A DNA stretch of 64,000 nt from Candidatus Thorarchaeota archaeon. GTDB taxonomy: Archaea > Asgardarchaeota > Thorarchaeia > Thorarchaeales > Thorarchaeaceae. The DNA is taken from assembly GCA_013388835.1 (NCBI GenBank), contig JACAEL010000012.1:1-64000 (forward strand), in the 5' to 3' direction. Below are positions 33,980 through 44,402 of this stretch, in pieces (the first letter of the stretch is position 1; every line of letters starts with the position of its first letter). Below the pieces are notes generated by a model. It searched no databases, was not told the DNA's origin, and saw only the letters and a program-made list of their open reading frames with translations. The position numbers were made by a program, and so were the translations under genes.

Positions 33980-35992
33980 ATGTCAGGACCCGACGAGCTG
34001 CAGGACCGCACTATCAACACAATCAGGTTTCTCTCAGCTGATGCCGTCCAGAAGGCGAACTCAGGCCATCCGGGAATGCCCATGGGGGCAGCTGCTATGG
34101 CATACGCGCTGTGGACCAGGCATCTTAGGTTCAATCCCAGAGACCCGCTGTGGCCAGACCGGGATAGGTTCATTCTCTCGGGTGGACACGGTTCTATGCT
34201 GTTGTACGCTCTTCTCTACCTCACAGGATACGATATCACTCTCGACGACATAGTCAACTTCCGCCAGTGGAACAGCATCACGCCAGGGCACCCGGAGTTC
34301 GGCAAGACTCCCGGAGTAGAGGTGACTACAGGACCACTAGGACAGGGACTGGGCAACGCAGTCGGCATGGCAATTGCGGAAGCCCATCTCGCCGCGGTCT
34401 TCAACAGAGAAGGTCATCGAGTGGTAGACCACTGTACATACGCCATGGTCACGGACGGGGACCTCATGGAAGGGATATCTTCAGAGGCCGCATCTTTGGC
34501 GGGGCATCTCAGACTGGGAAAGCTGATACTGCTCTATGATGACAACAGGATCTCCATTGACGGCAGTACGGAATTGACCTTTACCGAGTCTGTCGCCACA
34601 CGCTTCGCTGCATTCGGCTGGCATACGGTCACGGTCCCTGACGGAAATGATGTCGATGCGGTTGACGCGGCAATCACGCAGGCCAAGAACGACCCGCGAC
34701 CTTCGCTCATACTCTGCAGGACACACATAGGATACGGTCTGCCAACGAAACAGGACACGGCAGCCTGTCACGGCGCACCCGCTGGAGAAGAAGAACTGAA
34801 AGGCGCCAAACAGCGTCTTGGTTGGCCTACTGACAGACCATTCCATGTGCCGGAGGAAGTCCTGAAGCACATGAGAGAGGTGGGAAAGAAGGGACAAGAG
34901 CTGGAGAGAAGATGGAGGGCAATGCTGGACGCCTATAGACGGGACTATCCAGACCTGGCAAGGGAACTTGAGCGAAGACTCTCCGCGACGCTTCCAGAGG
35001 GCTGGCAAGCCGACATCCCGGTGTTTCCGACGGATGCGAAGGGACTGGCCACAAGAACGGCGTCAGGCAAGGTAATCAATGCCCTTGCACAGAGGCTCAC
35101 AGAGTTGATTGGAGGGTCGGCGGACCTCACCGAGTCGAACCAGACATGGATCAAGACAAGTCGCGCCTTCGGTAGGGACTCGTACGATGGACGAAACATC
35201 CACTTTGGAGTACGAGAGCATGCAATGGCAGCGATTGTCAATGGCTTGGCGGTCCATGGCGGACTCAGACCTTATTGCGCGACGTTCCTGGTCTTTTCCG
35301 ACTACATGAGACCGTCCATTCGATTGTCTGCACTCTCGGGCTATCCGTCCATCTGGATATTCACGCATGACAGCATCGGTCTGGGAGAAGACGGTCCCAC
35401 ACACCAGCCCATTGAACATCTGTCATCCCTCCGTGCGATACCCAACCTAGTGGTGATTCGACCAGCGGATGCAAATGAGGTGGCATGGTCATGGAGGGTA
35501 GCAATCGAGAGGCGGGATGGTCCCACGCTCATAGCCCTGACACGTCAGAACGTACCCACGCTTGATAGGTCTCTGTACAACGATGCAAAGGGGCTGGTAA
35601 GAGGCGCATACATACTCAGGGACTTCGGAAATGGAGAGCCAAGTCTGATCCTGATTGCGTCTGGCTCAGAAGTCGCATTAGTCGTGAAAGCAGCGGAGCA
35701 GCTCTATAAGGAGGGAGTCAACACCAGAGTGGTGTCCATGCCCAGCTGGGAGCTGTTTGAGAGACAGGAAGAGGAATACCAAGACAGCGTTCTGCTTCCT
35801 CAGGTCACAGCCCGGCTCGCTGTGGAGGCAGGTGTCTCCCAGGGATGGGAGCGATGGACAGGTGAGCTAGGAGATATCATATCGATAGAGAAGTTCGGCA
35901 GCTCGGCACCATTCAATGTGCTGTTTGAGAAGTACGGCTACAGCGTGGACAGCATAGTACAGCGCGCCCGGGTGCTACTGGACCGCACCTGA
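33980..35992 (+). CDS. tkt: Transketolase, one-piece bacterial type
   Basis: Thiamine-diphosphate enzyme of the pentose phosphate pathway; moves two-carbon units between sugars. The full 670-aa chain is present: [28 protein letters not shown], the TPP-Mg motif [30 protein letters not shown], then in the Pyr domain [13 protein letters not shown] and [13 protein letters not shown]. Many archaea have a split enzyme made of two half-length subunits; this one is fused as in bacteria and eukaryotes. The 3' end overlaps the convergent gene by 18 bp. Confidence 0.95.
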   Translation: MSGPDELQDRTINTIRFLSADAVQKANSGHPGMPMGAAAMAYALWTRHLRFNPRDPLWPDRDRFILSGGHGSMLLYALLYLTGYDITLDDIVNFRQWNSITPGHPEFGKTPGVEVTTGPLGQGLGNAVGMAIAEAHLAAVFNREGHRVVDHCTYAMVTDGDLMEGISSEAASLAGHLRLGKLILLYDDNRISIDGSTELTFTESVATRFAAFGWHTVTVPDGNDVDAVDAAITQAKNDPRPSLILCRTHIGYGLPTKQDTAACHGAPAGEEELKGAKQRLGWPTDRPFHVPEEVLKHMREVGKKGQELERRWRAMLDAYRRDYPDLARELERRLSATLPEGWQADIPVFPTDAKGLATRTASGKVINALAQRLTELIGGSADLTESNQTWIKTSRAFGRDSYDGRNIHFGVREHAMAAIVNGLAVHGGLRPYCATFLVFSDYMRPSIRLSALSGYPSIWIFTHDSIGLGEDGPTHQPIEHLSSLRAIPNLVVIRPADANEVAWSWRVAIERRDGPTLIALTRQNVPTLDRSLYNDAKGLVRGAYILRDFGNGEPSLILIASGSEVALVVKAAEQLYKEGVNTRVVSMPSWELFERQEEEYQDSVLLPQVTARLAVEAGVSQGWERWTGELGDIISIEKFGSSAPFNVLFEKYGYSVDSIVQRARVLLDRT

Positions 35993-36514
35993 GGACATTG
36001 GATTGGTGTCTCCGGGCTTGTGCCAAGGCCCCATTTCACGAACTCGGAACACAAGATACAGCACAGAGCCGGCGGCTCCGGACCAGAGACATATGGCAGA
36101 TACAGTCTGCGAACTGATGAGCCCAAGGAACGGATTGCCGAGGATTGGAAAGAGAGGATTCATCTCCGGGTATAGGAGGGAGTCCAAGAACACATGCATA
36201 TAGGCTCCAAGCAGCACTGAGAAGAACAGTCTATGGAAGGATGACACTGAGTGCGGGAGGAGCGTGGATGTTATTGAACTGAGAGGACGCTGCATGAGAT
36301 AGAGGACCACCGTGGTGACTGTACCAACTGCAGTTGCACCTAGATATGTGTGAGCGAGTCCGTGAAGTGGAAGTGGCCAGTTGAGAGTTATCACCAGGAG
36401 TGGCTCTACATCGAGAATCACACTGCCAATGAGGAGTCCGGTCAGGTCAAGCACTGAGAAGAGACAGAGACCAACAAGGAGTCCAGGGCCGAGGTGATAT
36501 GGAGTGAATGGCAT
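35975..36514 (-). CDS. DUF457/YdjM-like membrane protein
   Basis: 179 residues with about five spans. The N-terminus [15 protein letters not shown], and the later HGLAHTYLG and [10 protein letters not shown] with their histidine/aspartate pattern, match the family of membrane-bound predicted metal-dependent hydrolases. The His and Asp residues lie near the membrane face and could bind a metal. Function unproven in archaea. Confidence 0.75.
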   Translation of the reverse strand: MPFTPYHLGPGLLVGLCLFSVLDLTGLLIGSVILDVEPLLVITLNWPLPLHGLAHTYLGATAVGTVTTVVLYLMQRPLSSITSTLLPHSVSSFHRLFFSVLLGAYMHVFLDSLLYPEMNPLFPILGNPFLGLISSQTVSAICLWSGAAGSVLYLVFRVREMGPWHKPGDTNPMSSGAVQ

Positions 36515-36662
36515 TCGAGGATTCCTCAGGCAATTGTGATGAGCTGGATCAATCTATGCTATTCGGTCGAAGGATTCTTCAACAGCTCGTCACCATGCAC
36601 CGCTCAAGCGTGTGGAGCGCAGACCGTAATGAATCGAGGCGACCTATCGGGATGAGAAGACC

Positions 36663-37637
36663 ATGAATACTGAGAGTACTCAGGAGGCAGGAACAGCTGT
36701 GAGACATCATTTGCAGGCAGTCCTAATGGCAGTCTTTGTCACAGTCCTCTGGTCCTCCTCTTGGGTGATAATCAAGTTCGGTCTGACTGTGATGCCACCG
36801 ATGGTCTTCTCTGGTCTACGATATACGATTGCATCCATCATACTGATGCTGTGGATTGTGAACAACGAGAGTCTGCGTGTTCAAGTCACTGCCAGCAAAG
36901 GTAGTCGTTTCTGGGCGATGGTGGTTCTATATGGCATCGTGTTCGTCGGAGTCACACAGGGCGCTCAATATGTGGGACTCAGGTATCTTCAGGCAGTGAC
37001 AGTATCAATGCTTCTCAACATGACACCGGTTGTAGTTCTTGTCATGGGGGCGGTGAAGCTTGGCGAACGGCCATCCGCGCTGCAGATATTGACTGTCCTA
37101 ATCGCAGTCCTTGGAGTACTAGTCTACTTCTACCCGGTGGAGATAGACTTCACTGAGACACTAGCAATCGTCGTGGTGGTCATGGGGGTGTTGGCCAACG
37201 CAATGTCGTCCGTAATGGGGCGGAAGATTAACGAGAAGCGCACCGTATCGCCCACTGTCGTGACAGGAGTCAGCATGCTTGTGGGAGGACCGTTGTTGCT
37301 CCTAGTAGGGCTTGCGACTGAAGGAACTATCACGCTGAGTCCGTATTCATGGACTGCCGTGCTCTGGCTGGCGGTTGCCAATACTGCAATTGCATTTAGT
37401 ATATGGAACCGGGCGATGCAAGCTCTGAGGGCCGTAGACATCGCAATGATAAACAGCATGATGCTCCCACAGATTGCCGTTCTCTCAGTGATATTCCTAG
37501 GAGAGTGGCCTGACGTGGCTGAGTGGATAGGGCTTGGCGTCTTGGCAATAAGTGTCCTTGTGCTTCAACTCAGTCAAGCAAGGAAACTCAGTAGTTCACT
37601 CACAGATGGCACGATTCATAAGGAGGATATACACTAG
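36663..37637 (+). CDS. EamA/DMT-family transporter
   Basis: 324 residues with ten hydrophobic spans in two five-span EamA repeats: the first holds VLWSSSWVIIKFGL and PPMVFSGLRYTIAS, the second ANAMSSVMGRKINEK through LSVIFLGEWPDVAEWIGLGVLAIS. The family exports or imports small metabolites such as amino acids or nucleosides; substrate unknown. It lies 23 bp before the ferritin-like gene. Confidence 0.9.
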   Translation: MNTESTQEAGTAVRHHLQAVLMAVFVTVLWSSSWVIIKFGLTVMPPMVFSGLRYTIASIILMLWIVNNESLRVQVTASKGSRFWAMVVLYGIVFVGVTQGAQYVGLRYLQAVTVSMLLNMTPVVVLVMGAVKLGERPSALQILTVLIAVLGVLVYFYPVEIDFTETLAIVVVVMGVLANAMSSVMGRKINEKRTVSPTVVTGVSMLVGGPLLLLVGLATEGTITLSPYSWTAVLWLAVANTAIAFSIWNRAMQALRAVDIAMINSMMLPQIAVLSVIFLGEWPDVAEWIGLGVLAISVLVLQLSQARKLSSSLTDGTIHKEDIH

Positions 37638-37660
37638 GACACACACCACATAGAGGAGAA

Positions 37661-38089
37661 GTGATACGACACATGGCGTCACAGGAACTCATAGAGATGC
37701 TCAACAGAGCGGTGTCCATGGAACTTCAGGTCAGCATTCAGTACATGTGGCAGCATGTCAAGGTGTACGGCTTCAATCACATTCCGATTGCAGAAGAGCT
37801 CAGAAAGATTGCAATCGAGGAGATGAAACACGCAGAGAGCATATCCGAGCGCATCGACTACCTTGGAGGAGACCCCACAACCAAGCCCGCCGAGATAACT
37901 CTGGGAAAGAAACCCCGTGAGATGATAGAGATTGACATGAAGGCGGAAGAGGGAGCGATTGCATTCTACAAGCAGATCATAGAGAAGGCAATGCATGAGA
38001 AGGACTATGTGACTTGGGAGCTGTTCCAAGACATACTGAGCGACGAAGAAGACCACCACTATGTCTTTCGCACGCTTCTTGAAGACTGA
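37661..38089 (+). CDS. Bacterioferritin/Dps-like diiron protein
   Basis: A 142-residue four-helix bundle. Diiron ligands are visible in ELQVSIQYMW (Glu), EEMKHAESISERI (ExxH), KAEEGAIAFY (Glu) and SDEEDHHYVF (ExxH). Length and spacing match bacterioferritin-like iron-storage or iron-oxidising proteins. The start is GTG 37661 or ATG 37673; GAGGAG at 37653-37658 lies too close to the GTG, so the ATG is slightly preferred. Confidence 0.85.
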   Translation: MIRHMASQELIEMLNRAVSMELQVSIQYMWQHVKVYGFNHIPIAEELRKIAIEEMKHAESISERIDYLGGDPTTKPAEITLGKKPREMIEIDMKAEEGAIAFYKQIIEKAMHEKDYVTWELFQDILSDEEDHHYVFRTLLED

Positions 38090-38198
38090 CACTTCCACCG
38101 CCCCACAAGAGATGAAGACGAGACCAGCGAATAGATGACAGACCACTCGCCAATGCTTAAGTGTCACGGGACCGATGCGGCCTGTGGTGCTGGCACGA

Positions 38199-39905
38199 AT
38201 GAGACGAGATGTGTCTGTGGTCCTAGCAGGAGCAGCAGGACAGGGTATCGAGACTGTGGGTGGCATGTTGTCCACAGTCCTCAAGGACTCTGGGAACAAT
38301 GTCTTCACGACCAGAGAGTTCATGTCGCGCATCAGGGGCGGTACAAACACGCTGCAGGTAAGAGTGTCGTCACACAGGGTTGCAGCGTATTGCCTCAGGA
38401 CAGACATTGCAGTGCCGCTTGACAGGACGGCCATCCCGCATCTGGCAAAGTACTCACGGCTTCAGGAATCAACTGCAATAGTCGGAGAAGCGGAGGCGGT
38501 TCCGGAGGAGTACCAGAGGCGTGACAGAGTCCACTTGGTCGAGTTCACACAGATGGCGAGGGAGCTTGGGAGCAAGGTCTACTCCAATACGATAGCTGCA
38601 GGAGTCATCCTGACACTGTTCAATGCCGATAGAGATGCGGGAAGAGCATACTTGACGGAGCGGTTTGCAGCCAAGGGCCCAGAGGTGGTTCAGAAGAATC
38701 TGGAGGCCTATGAGAGAGGAGTCATGGTTGGAAAGCGACTGACAAGTGAAGGCCTCATTTTTCAGATCGACAGGGAGGAGTCGGTCAAGGAAGAACTGAT
38801 ACTGAGTGGTACCGACGCGGTATCATTGGGCGCGATTGCAGGCGGATGCAACTTTGTGTCCTCATATCCGATGTCACCATCAACTGGTGTGCTGACATTC
38901 TTGGCACAACGGTCGCAGGAGTTCGGGATAGTGGTAGACCAAGCTGAGGATGAGATAGCTGCAATCAACAAGGGCATTGGGGCATGGTATGCTGGCGCCA
39001 GAGCGATAGTCACAACATCTGGAGGTGGATTTGCCCTGATGAACGAAGGACTCAGTCTCGCAGGTATGACCGAGACGCCCATTGTGATACATCTTGCGCA
39101 GCGACCCGGACCCGCGACCGGACTGCCCACTAGGACCGAGCAGGGAGACTTGAAACACTTTCTCAATGCAGGCCATGGGGAGTTTGCCAGAGCCGCCTTT
39201 GCACCGGGCACTCTTCATGATGCGTTTCATCTGACGCGTCGCGCCTTTGATCTCGCGGACAGGTATCAAGTCCCAGTGGCCATCCTCACAGACCAGTTCC
39301 TGCTTGACTCCTCATGGAATGTGCCGATGATTGACCTCTCCGATATGAGTACGGAGAAGCACTTGGTTGAGACCGATGATGCATATCGGAGGTACAGACT
39401 GACCCACGACGGGGTGTCTCCCAGAGGGGTGCCAGGCCACGGGGCTGGGCTGGTCGTCGTTGACAGTGACGAGCACGATGAGGACGGACACATCACAGAA
39501 GACCTTCGTGTCAGGTCAGAGATGGTCAGGAAGAGACTGCACAGGAAGATGGAACTCCTACGCCGGGACTCGCTACCGCCGGAGGTCTCTGGAGCGAAGA
39601 AACCAGATAGACTGATCATAGCATGGGGATCCAACTATCACGTCATGCGTGAGGCGCTTGAGATCTCAGGGAGGACAGACACGGGACTGCTACACTTCAG
39701 ACAGGTCTACCCTCTCCACGAGAGCGTGGCGGGGATGCTTGGTGATGCAGACGAAGTGATGATAGCAGAGAACAATGCGACCTCGCAGTTCGCGGCGGTC
39801 ATACATCTTGAGACCGGCGTCAGAGTTCCTGACAGCAACAGACTACTGAAGTACGACGGCATGCCATTCTCAGTGGAGGAGGTAGTGGGCTTTCTCAACA
39901 GATAG
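38199..39905 (+). CDS. korA: 2-oxoacid:ferredoxin oxidoreductase, fused gamma-alpha subunit
   Basis: Oxidatively decarboxylates a 2-oxoacid to acyl-CoA with ferredoxin, partnered by the beta subunit next door. The N-terminal gamma domain has VLAGAAGQGIETVGGM; the alpha domain starts near residue 205 with GAIAGGCNFVSSYPMSPSTGV. The fused form is typical of 2-oxoglutarate-type enzymes, but pyruvate or branched-chain acids remain possible. A TATA-like GCTTAAGTG near 38155-38162 puts the transcript start near 38184, so ATG 38199 is preferred over ATG 38175. Confidence 0.9.
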   Translation: MRRDVSVVLAGAAGQGIETVGGMLSTVLKDSGNNVFTTREFMSRIRGGTNTLQVRVSSHRVAAYCLRTDIAVPLDRTAIPHLAKYSRLQESTAIVGEAEAVPEEYQRRDRVHLVEFTQMARELGSKVYSNTIAAGVILTLFNADRDAGRAYLTERFAAKGPEVVQKNLEAYERGVMVGKRLTSEGLIFQIDREESVKEELILSGTDAVSLGAIAGGCNFVSSYPMSPSTGVLTFLAQRSQEFGIVVDQAEDEIAAINKGIGAWYAGARAIVTTSGGGFALMNEGLSLAGMTETPIVIHLAQRPGPATGLPTRTEQGDLKHFLNAGHGEFARAAFAPGTLHDAFHLTRRAFDLADRYQVPVAILTDQFLLDSSWNVPMIDLSDMSTEKHLVETDDAYRRYRLTHDGVSPRGVPGHGAGLVVVDSDEHDEDGHITEDLRVRSEMVRKRLHRKMELLRRDSLPPEVSGAKKPDRLIIAWGSNYHVMREALEISGRTDTGLLHFRQVYPLHESVAGMLGDADEVMIAENNATSQFAAVIHLETGVRVPDSNRLLKYDGMPFSVEEVVGFLNR

Positions 39906-39917
39906 GAGTTGACCGGA

Positions 39918-40805
39918 ATGGAGTCGAAGGAATTTGACATAATGGACCGCGTGAACTACGACATTGCTTGGTGTCCGGGCTGTGGTAACTATCAGATACG
40001 TACAGTCATGATGCAGGCACTTGCAGAGCTGGGCCTGAGACCGCAGGAAGTCGTACTAGTGTCAGGTATTGGTCAGGCTGCAAAGATGCCCCACTACATC
40101 AGAGTCAATGTCTTCAATGGCCTTCACGGGAGGTCGTTGCCACCCGCAGCAGCGATTAAGGCATCCAATCCGCATCTGACCGTGATAGCCGAGAGTGGAG
40201 ACGGCTGTATGTACGGTGAAGGAGGAAACCATCTGGTTCACACAATACTGCGTAATCCGGACATAACTGCCATCGTCCACGACAACATGGTCTACGGCCT
40301 CACGAAGGGACAGGCGTCTCCTACGAGCAGGAGGGGCACACCATCACCCCTCCATCCCGCGGACCGTCAGGGCGTCACAAGCGAGCCCCTCAATCCTCTT
40401 GCGCTGGCGATATCGCTCAATGCCTCATTTGTTGCTAGGGCCTTCATCGGCGACCAAGAACAGACGAAGGACATCCTCAAGAAGGCGATACGGCACCGGG
40501 GCTTCGCGCTAGTTGATGTGTTTCAGCCCTGTGTCACCTACAACAAGGTCAACACCTTCCGATGGTTCAAGGACAACACTTACTATCTGCCCGACTCCTA
40601 CGACCCCACAGACCGCGTTTCTGCATTCCAGAAGGCGATTGAGAGAGAGAGACTGCCACTCGGTGTTCTGTATGTCAGTCCTGACCGACCGACTTTCGAG
40701 GAGGAGTCGGGAGTGTATGACACGGACAGGAGGCCTCTGTTTCAGAGAGAGGTGGACTGGAAGAAGCTGGAAGCCCTGATTTGCTCCATGAAGAGTGCCA
40801 CATAG
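39918..40805 (+). CDS. korB: 2-oxoacid:ferredoxin oxidoreductase, beta subunit
   Basis: The TPP-binding subunit. Visible are [10 protein letters not shown] (cluster and TPP binding), [18 protein letters not shown], and the TPP-Mg motif [32 protein letters not shown], followed by YGLTKGQ(A)SPTS. Start ATG 39918 has AGGAG 9 nt upstream; the earlier TTG 39909 overlaps that site. It starts 12 bp after the alpha subunit stop, so the two form an operon. Confidence 0.92.
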   Translation: MESKEFDIMDRVNYDIAWCPGCGNYQIRTVMMQALAELGLRPQEVVLVSGIGQAAKMPHYIRVNVFNGLHGRSLPPAAAIKASNPHLTVIAESGDGCMYGEGGNHLVHTILRNPDITAIVHDNMVYGLTKGQASPTSRRGTPSPLHPADRQGVTSEPLNPLALAISLNASFVARAFIGDQEQTKDILKKAIRHRGFALVDVFQPCVTYNKVNTFRWFKDNTYYLPDSYDPTDRVSAFQKAIERERLPLGVLYVSPDRPTFEEESGVYDTDRRPLFQREVDWKKLEALICSMKSAT

Positions 40806-40828
40806 AAGACTCGTATGGTCCACCGAGG

Positions 40829-41770
40829 TCAACGACGGAGAGCCAGCAGACCAGACCAGTTCCCCAGTGCTTGGACTGCCTGTTCTCTAATGTGTCCGAC
40901 TACTCTGCGAGTCCTGTCATCGGTACAGGTGTTGAGTTCCATGTCACACCTGCGAATGAGGTCACGGAGGTGCTTCGTCGGCTGCTTGGCTCGCTCTCCC
41001 CAGTCCCACACACTGCACCAGCGTCTTCCCAGATCTGAACCGTAACTTGAAACCGCCTTAGCCCTGTTCTCAGGAGTGACAATCGTTGCAGGATGCAACC
41101 AGGGCATGTCGGTCCCGTTGGAGTCGACGCCGAACACCGCATTTGAGAGAAAGACGCAGATGGGCACCCCGGTCCGCTCCCTGACGCGTCTCAGTCTAAT
41201 GACTCCAGTGACACCACCGGCAATCGAGTATACTAGGATGGCTCTAGTGTCAGGAGCCCGTTCCAGCGTGACACTGATTATCTTCTCAATTGTGCCGCCC
41301 GTGGCAATAGTGTCGCCTATGAGGACCAGTGGGCTAGATGGCATCGCTTCGAAGTTCTTGTACGCCAGTTCTGTCGCCCAGCCGGTGGGAGTGTGCCTCC
41401 TTCTGGCGCCGACGAAGCATCTGTTGGGGGTCTCCCCGAACACGCTCTCGAATGCCTCAGCAAGTCCGTAGTAGAGCGCCCCTGCCATAGGCACGACTTC
41501 TGTGATGGTCTCGACTTTCGAGTCGCGAAAGACCTCGCAGGTCTCGTAGGCAACACGAAGAAAGTCCACACTGCTCTGGCGAGCTAGCACAGCCAATGAA
41601 CCTCCAACCAACCAGGGCTCCAATAGAATTCGAAGCGCGCTCTGCGACTCCAGAATGTAAGTATCAGTTGGAAAGAGACTGCAGTCCACTCTCAGGACAC
41701 GACATGGCAGGGCCTTGCGGAAGACCATCTCATGAAGCGTGACTGGTGCACCTATCGGCGACTCGTTCAT
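40829..41770 (-). CDS. Phosphoribosyltransferase-like protein
   Basis: 313 residues. The PRPP-binding motif is VLIGDTIATGGTI near residue 150, in a type I phosphoribosyltransferase fold resembling uracil phosphoribosyltransferase; VVPMAGALYYGLAEAF lies before it. The family interconverts bases and nucleotides, but the long C-terminal part, rich in Arg, Trp and Cys, is unlike the usual enzymes. A TATA-like box at 41796-41804 and ATG 41770 fit a leaderless mRNA. Substrate unknown. Confidence 0.75.
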   Translation of the reverse strand: MNESPIGAPVTLHEMVFRKALPCRVLRVDCSLFPTDTYILESQSALRILLEPWLVGGSLAVLARQSSVDFLRVAYETCEVFRDSKVETITEVVPMAGALYYGLAEAFESVFGETPNRCFVGARRRHTPTGWATELAYKNFEAMPSSPLVLIGDTIATGGTIEKIISVTLERAPDTRAILVYSIAGGVTGVIRLRRVRERTGVPICVFLSNAVFGVDSNGTDMPWLHPATIVTPENRAKAVSSYGSDLGRRWCSVWDWGERAKQPTKHLRDLIRRCDMELNTCTDDRTRRVVGHIREQAVQALGNWSGLLALRR

Positions 41771-42017
41771 GTGACGGAGTCTGCCGCCGTGAGACCTTAT
41801 CTACTTACTCTACATTACAGTCGCACCACATACAAGTCTGACATCACTGCATGACTCCGGATGCTGCAGACTGAGAATGAGCACTGAATGAGAGGTAATG
41901 AGTATAGAGGCACATATTCTCCCTCTGTATAGTCCCAGCAGGTCACGCCTACACCTGGATACAGTGAGAGTCAATCTGTTAGTCAACGAGTTGCGCGGTC
42001 AATAGGAGCGTAGTATA

Positions 42018-42443
42018 GTGACATTCATCGTGAGGCCTGTCCACGTCGAGAGATGCATCTCATGCTTCTCGTGCGTCTTTGCCTGTTCTCGTCGCACAGG
42101 GCACGTCGACTTGGGTCATGCAGCTCTGCGTATCAAGACGACACCGCCGCCCATAGCGGGAGGGTCGGGCGGCAACTTTGTCATAGTGATGTGTAGGGCG
42201 TGTAAGGAGCCAGTCTGCCTTGGGGCGTGCGAATACGATGCGATGAAACCGAGGCCAGGGGGAGGAGTGATCATTAACAGCCAGAAGTGCGTTGGCTGTG
42301 GCAAGTGCGCAGATGCATGCCCACTCAGCGCGATATTCATCGACTCGGCAAGGCAGAAGGCGGTGGTGTGCGTTCACTGCGGCGAGTGCGTCGAATGGTG
42401 CCCACATAAGATTCTGGTCAAGGAGGAGGTGGGCAAGCAGTGA
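42018..42443 (+). CDS. Poly-cluster ferredoxin, partner of the aldehyde oxidoreductase
   Basis: 141 residues with the Cys pattern of a four-cluster ferredoxin of the AorB/HycB type: CISCFSCVFAC at the start, CRACKEPVCLGAC, CVGCGKCADACP and CVHCGECVEWCP. It carries electrons from the aldehyde oxidoreductase encoded downstream. The start is GTG 42018 with AGGAG (42004-42008) 9 nt upstream. The stop overlaps the GTG of the next gene by 4 bp. Confidence 0.9.
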   Translation: MTFIVRPVHVERCISCFSCVFACSRRTGHVDLGHAALRIKTTPPPIAGGSGGNFVIVMCRACKEPVCLGACEYDAMKPRPGGGVIINSQKCVGCGKCADACPLSAIFIDSARQKAVVCVHCGECVEWCPHKILVKEEVGKQ

Positions 42444-44173
42444 CGGGACGGGTACTCCACATCGACCTCTCGGCTCGGACGAGTCATGTGCAGGACCGAG
42501 AGGAGCTGTTCCAGAAGTGGATTGGAGGCGTAGGCGTGGCCAGCCAGCTCCTACTCGAGAACTGCCCCCCGGGGACCGCATATGCAGACTCCCCAATCAT
42601 CCTTGCCACAGGGCCATTCAACATGTACTACCCCTGCTGTGCGAAGACCGTGGCCATGTTCAAGTCACCGCTCACAGGCGACTTGGGAGAGAGCTACGCT
42701 GGGGGAAAGCTGAGCATGGGAATGCGGTTGGCAGGACATGACGCAGTGATAATCACAGGGAGACTCAGCCAGCCGCACTACCTACTCATTCAAGATGACC
42801 ATGTCGAGTTTAGAGATGCTCATGCGCTCTGGGGGCTGTCAGCTCGTGCTACGGGACGCATACTGAAGGAGAAGGCACCGGGAGAGGGAAGACGCAGCAT
42901 ACTCCGCATCGGTGTCGCGGGAGAGAACCAAGTACGGTATGCCATGGTAGTAGTGGACACAGTGCGTCACTTTGGGCGACTCGGACTTGGTTGTGTCATG
43001 GGCGCCAAGATGCTGAAGGGGATTGTGATCACTGGCACGCACAGCTATGTGGTCCCATCGGTAAAGGACTACAGAGAGATGTACAGGCGCGTGTACGACC
43101 TTGTACTCAAGACGGGGCGTATGGACAAGTACGACATCCTCGGCACTTCTAAGAACGTCCTCGCACTGAATGAGCTCCGTGGGCTTCCCACCCGCAACTT
43201 CAGCTCTTCTCACTTCGAGGGGGCAGAAGGCATATCCGGAGAGCGCTTTGCAGACGAGGTGCTGGTCGGCAAGCACTCGTGTGTGCCGTGCCCGATTGGC
43301 TGTATCCACATCGGAATGCTTCGAGTCCAGTTTGACCCGCAGCGTCGTGACTATGGGACCGTCTATGTGCCCTACGACTACGAACCCATCTTCGCACTCG
43401 GCTCGAATCTGGGCATAGGTAACACTTCGGACTTGCTCCAGCTCATCGAGAGAGCTGACATGCTTGGACTCGATGCCATGAGTGTCGGGGGCGTATTGGG
43501 CTGGGCGACGGAGGCCTTCAACAAGGGCGTGATCACAGCAAGAGACCTTGCGGGACTATCACCACGCTGGGGAGATGTAGAGGACTTCCTCAAAATGATG
43601 GACTATATCGCTTCACCGCCTAACGAGTTCTACACGGTCGCTGGTCGAGGTGTGAAGGCACTCGGAGATAGATACGGAGGCAGCGAGTTTGCAGTGCATT
43701 TCAATGGCAACGAAGCGGCTGGCTATCACACAGGTCCTGCCAGTCTGGTTGGGCAACTTGCCGGACTCCGCCACAGTCACCTAGACAATGCAGGCTACAG
43801 TCTAGATGAGAAGGCTCTGGCCAGTCCCATGACGCCCACACAGATTGGGCAGGCAATTGCAAAGGAGGACAACTGGCGCGCCATACTCAACTCGCTGGTC
43901 ATATGTCTCTTCGCTCGGCCGGTCTTCACACCGGATGTCGTGATTGATTCCTTCAGGGCTATTGGCCAAGAGCGGACTCTTGAGGAGCTGAGCAGAGTGG
44001 CAGAGTTGACCTTCGAGGCAAGGATGCGGTTCAAGGTGCAGCAGGGCTTCGACATCAGCAGACTTGAGCCCCCACCACGGCTTCTGGAACGACTGTCACC
44101 TCACGGACACATAGACAAGAAGGATGTGACAGAGGCCATAGGCGCATGGCAGAAGGCACACAAGATGGCGTAG
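42440..44173 (+). CDS. aor: Aldehyde:ferredoxin oxidoreductase (tungsten type)
   Basis: Oxidises aldehydes to acids, passing electrons to ferredoxin via a [4Fe-4S] cluster and a tungsto-bispterin. The 577-aa chain shows the N-terminal tungstopterin domain (GGVGVASQLLLENCPPGT, GPFNMYYP, SYAGGKLS), cluster ligands Cys281, Cys284 and Cys288 (CVPCPIGC), a likely fourth Cys in VICLFARP, and pterin-binding GLDAMSVGGVLGWATEAF. Length is slightly below the 600-620 usual for Pyrococcus AOR. It is translationally coupled to the ferredoxin gene. Confidence 0.92.
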   Translation: MTGRVLHIDLSARTSHVQDREELFQKWIGGVGVASQLLLENCPPGTAYADSPIILATGPFNMYYPCCAKTVAMFKSPLTGDLGESYAGGKLSMGMRLAGHDAVIITGRLSQPHYLLIQDDHVEFRDAHALWGLSARATGRILKEKAPGEGRRSILRIGVAGENQVRYAMVVVDTVRHFGRLGLGCVMGAKMLKGIVITGTHSYVVPSVKDYREMYRRVYDLVLKTGRMDKYDILGTSKNVLALNELRGLPTRNFSSSHFEGAEGISGERFADEVLVGKHSCVPCPIGCIHIGMLRVQFDPQRRDYGTVYVPYDYEPIFALGSNLGIGNTSDLLQLIERADMLGLDAMSVGGVLGWATEAFNKGVITARDLAGLSPRWGDVEDFLKMMDYIASPPNEFYTVAGRGVKALGDRYGGSEFAVHFNGNEAAGYHTGPASLVGQLAGLRHSHLDNAGYSLDEKALASPMTPTQIGQAIAKEDNWRAILNSLVICLFARPVFTPDVVIDSFRAIGQERTLEELSRVAELTFEARMRFKVQQGFDISRLEPPPRLLERLSPHGHIDKKDVTEAIGAWQKAHKMA

Positions 44174-44402
44174 GTGTAACCGAGGTCAGCCTGGGCGTAA
44201 TGGTCCCGTCAGTGCTGCTCATTCAAGAGGAGAGGAGAACAGAATGCGCTCAGAGAGTCCTAAACCACAGCAGGCCACTCGATGTGAGCAGGACTCCGCA
44301 GTGAAGCAGTAACGCTAGTGACTGTTTCCTGTGACGGAGGGGCCCGTCTACGACACACATGACAATGCTGGAGCCGGTTGTTAGTGGTGTATGTGCAGTT
44401 GC

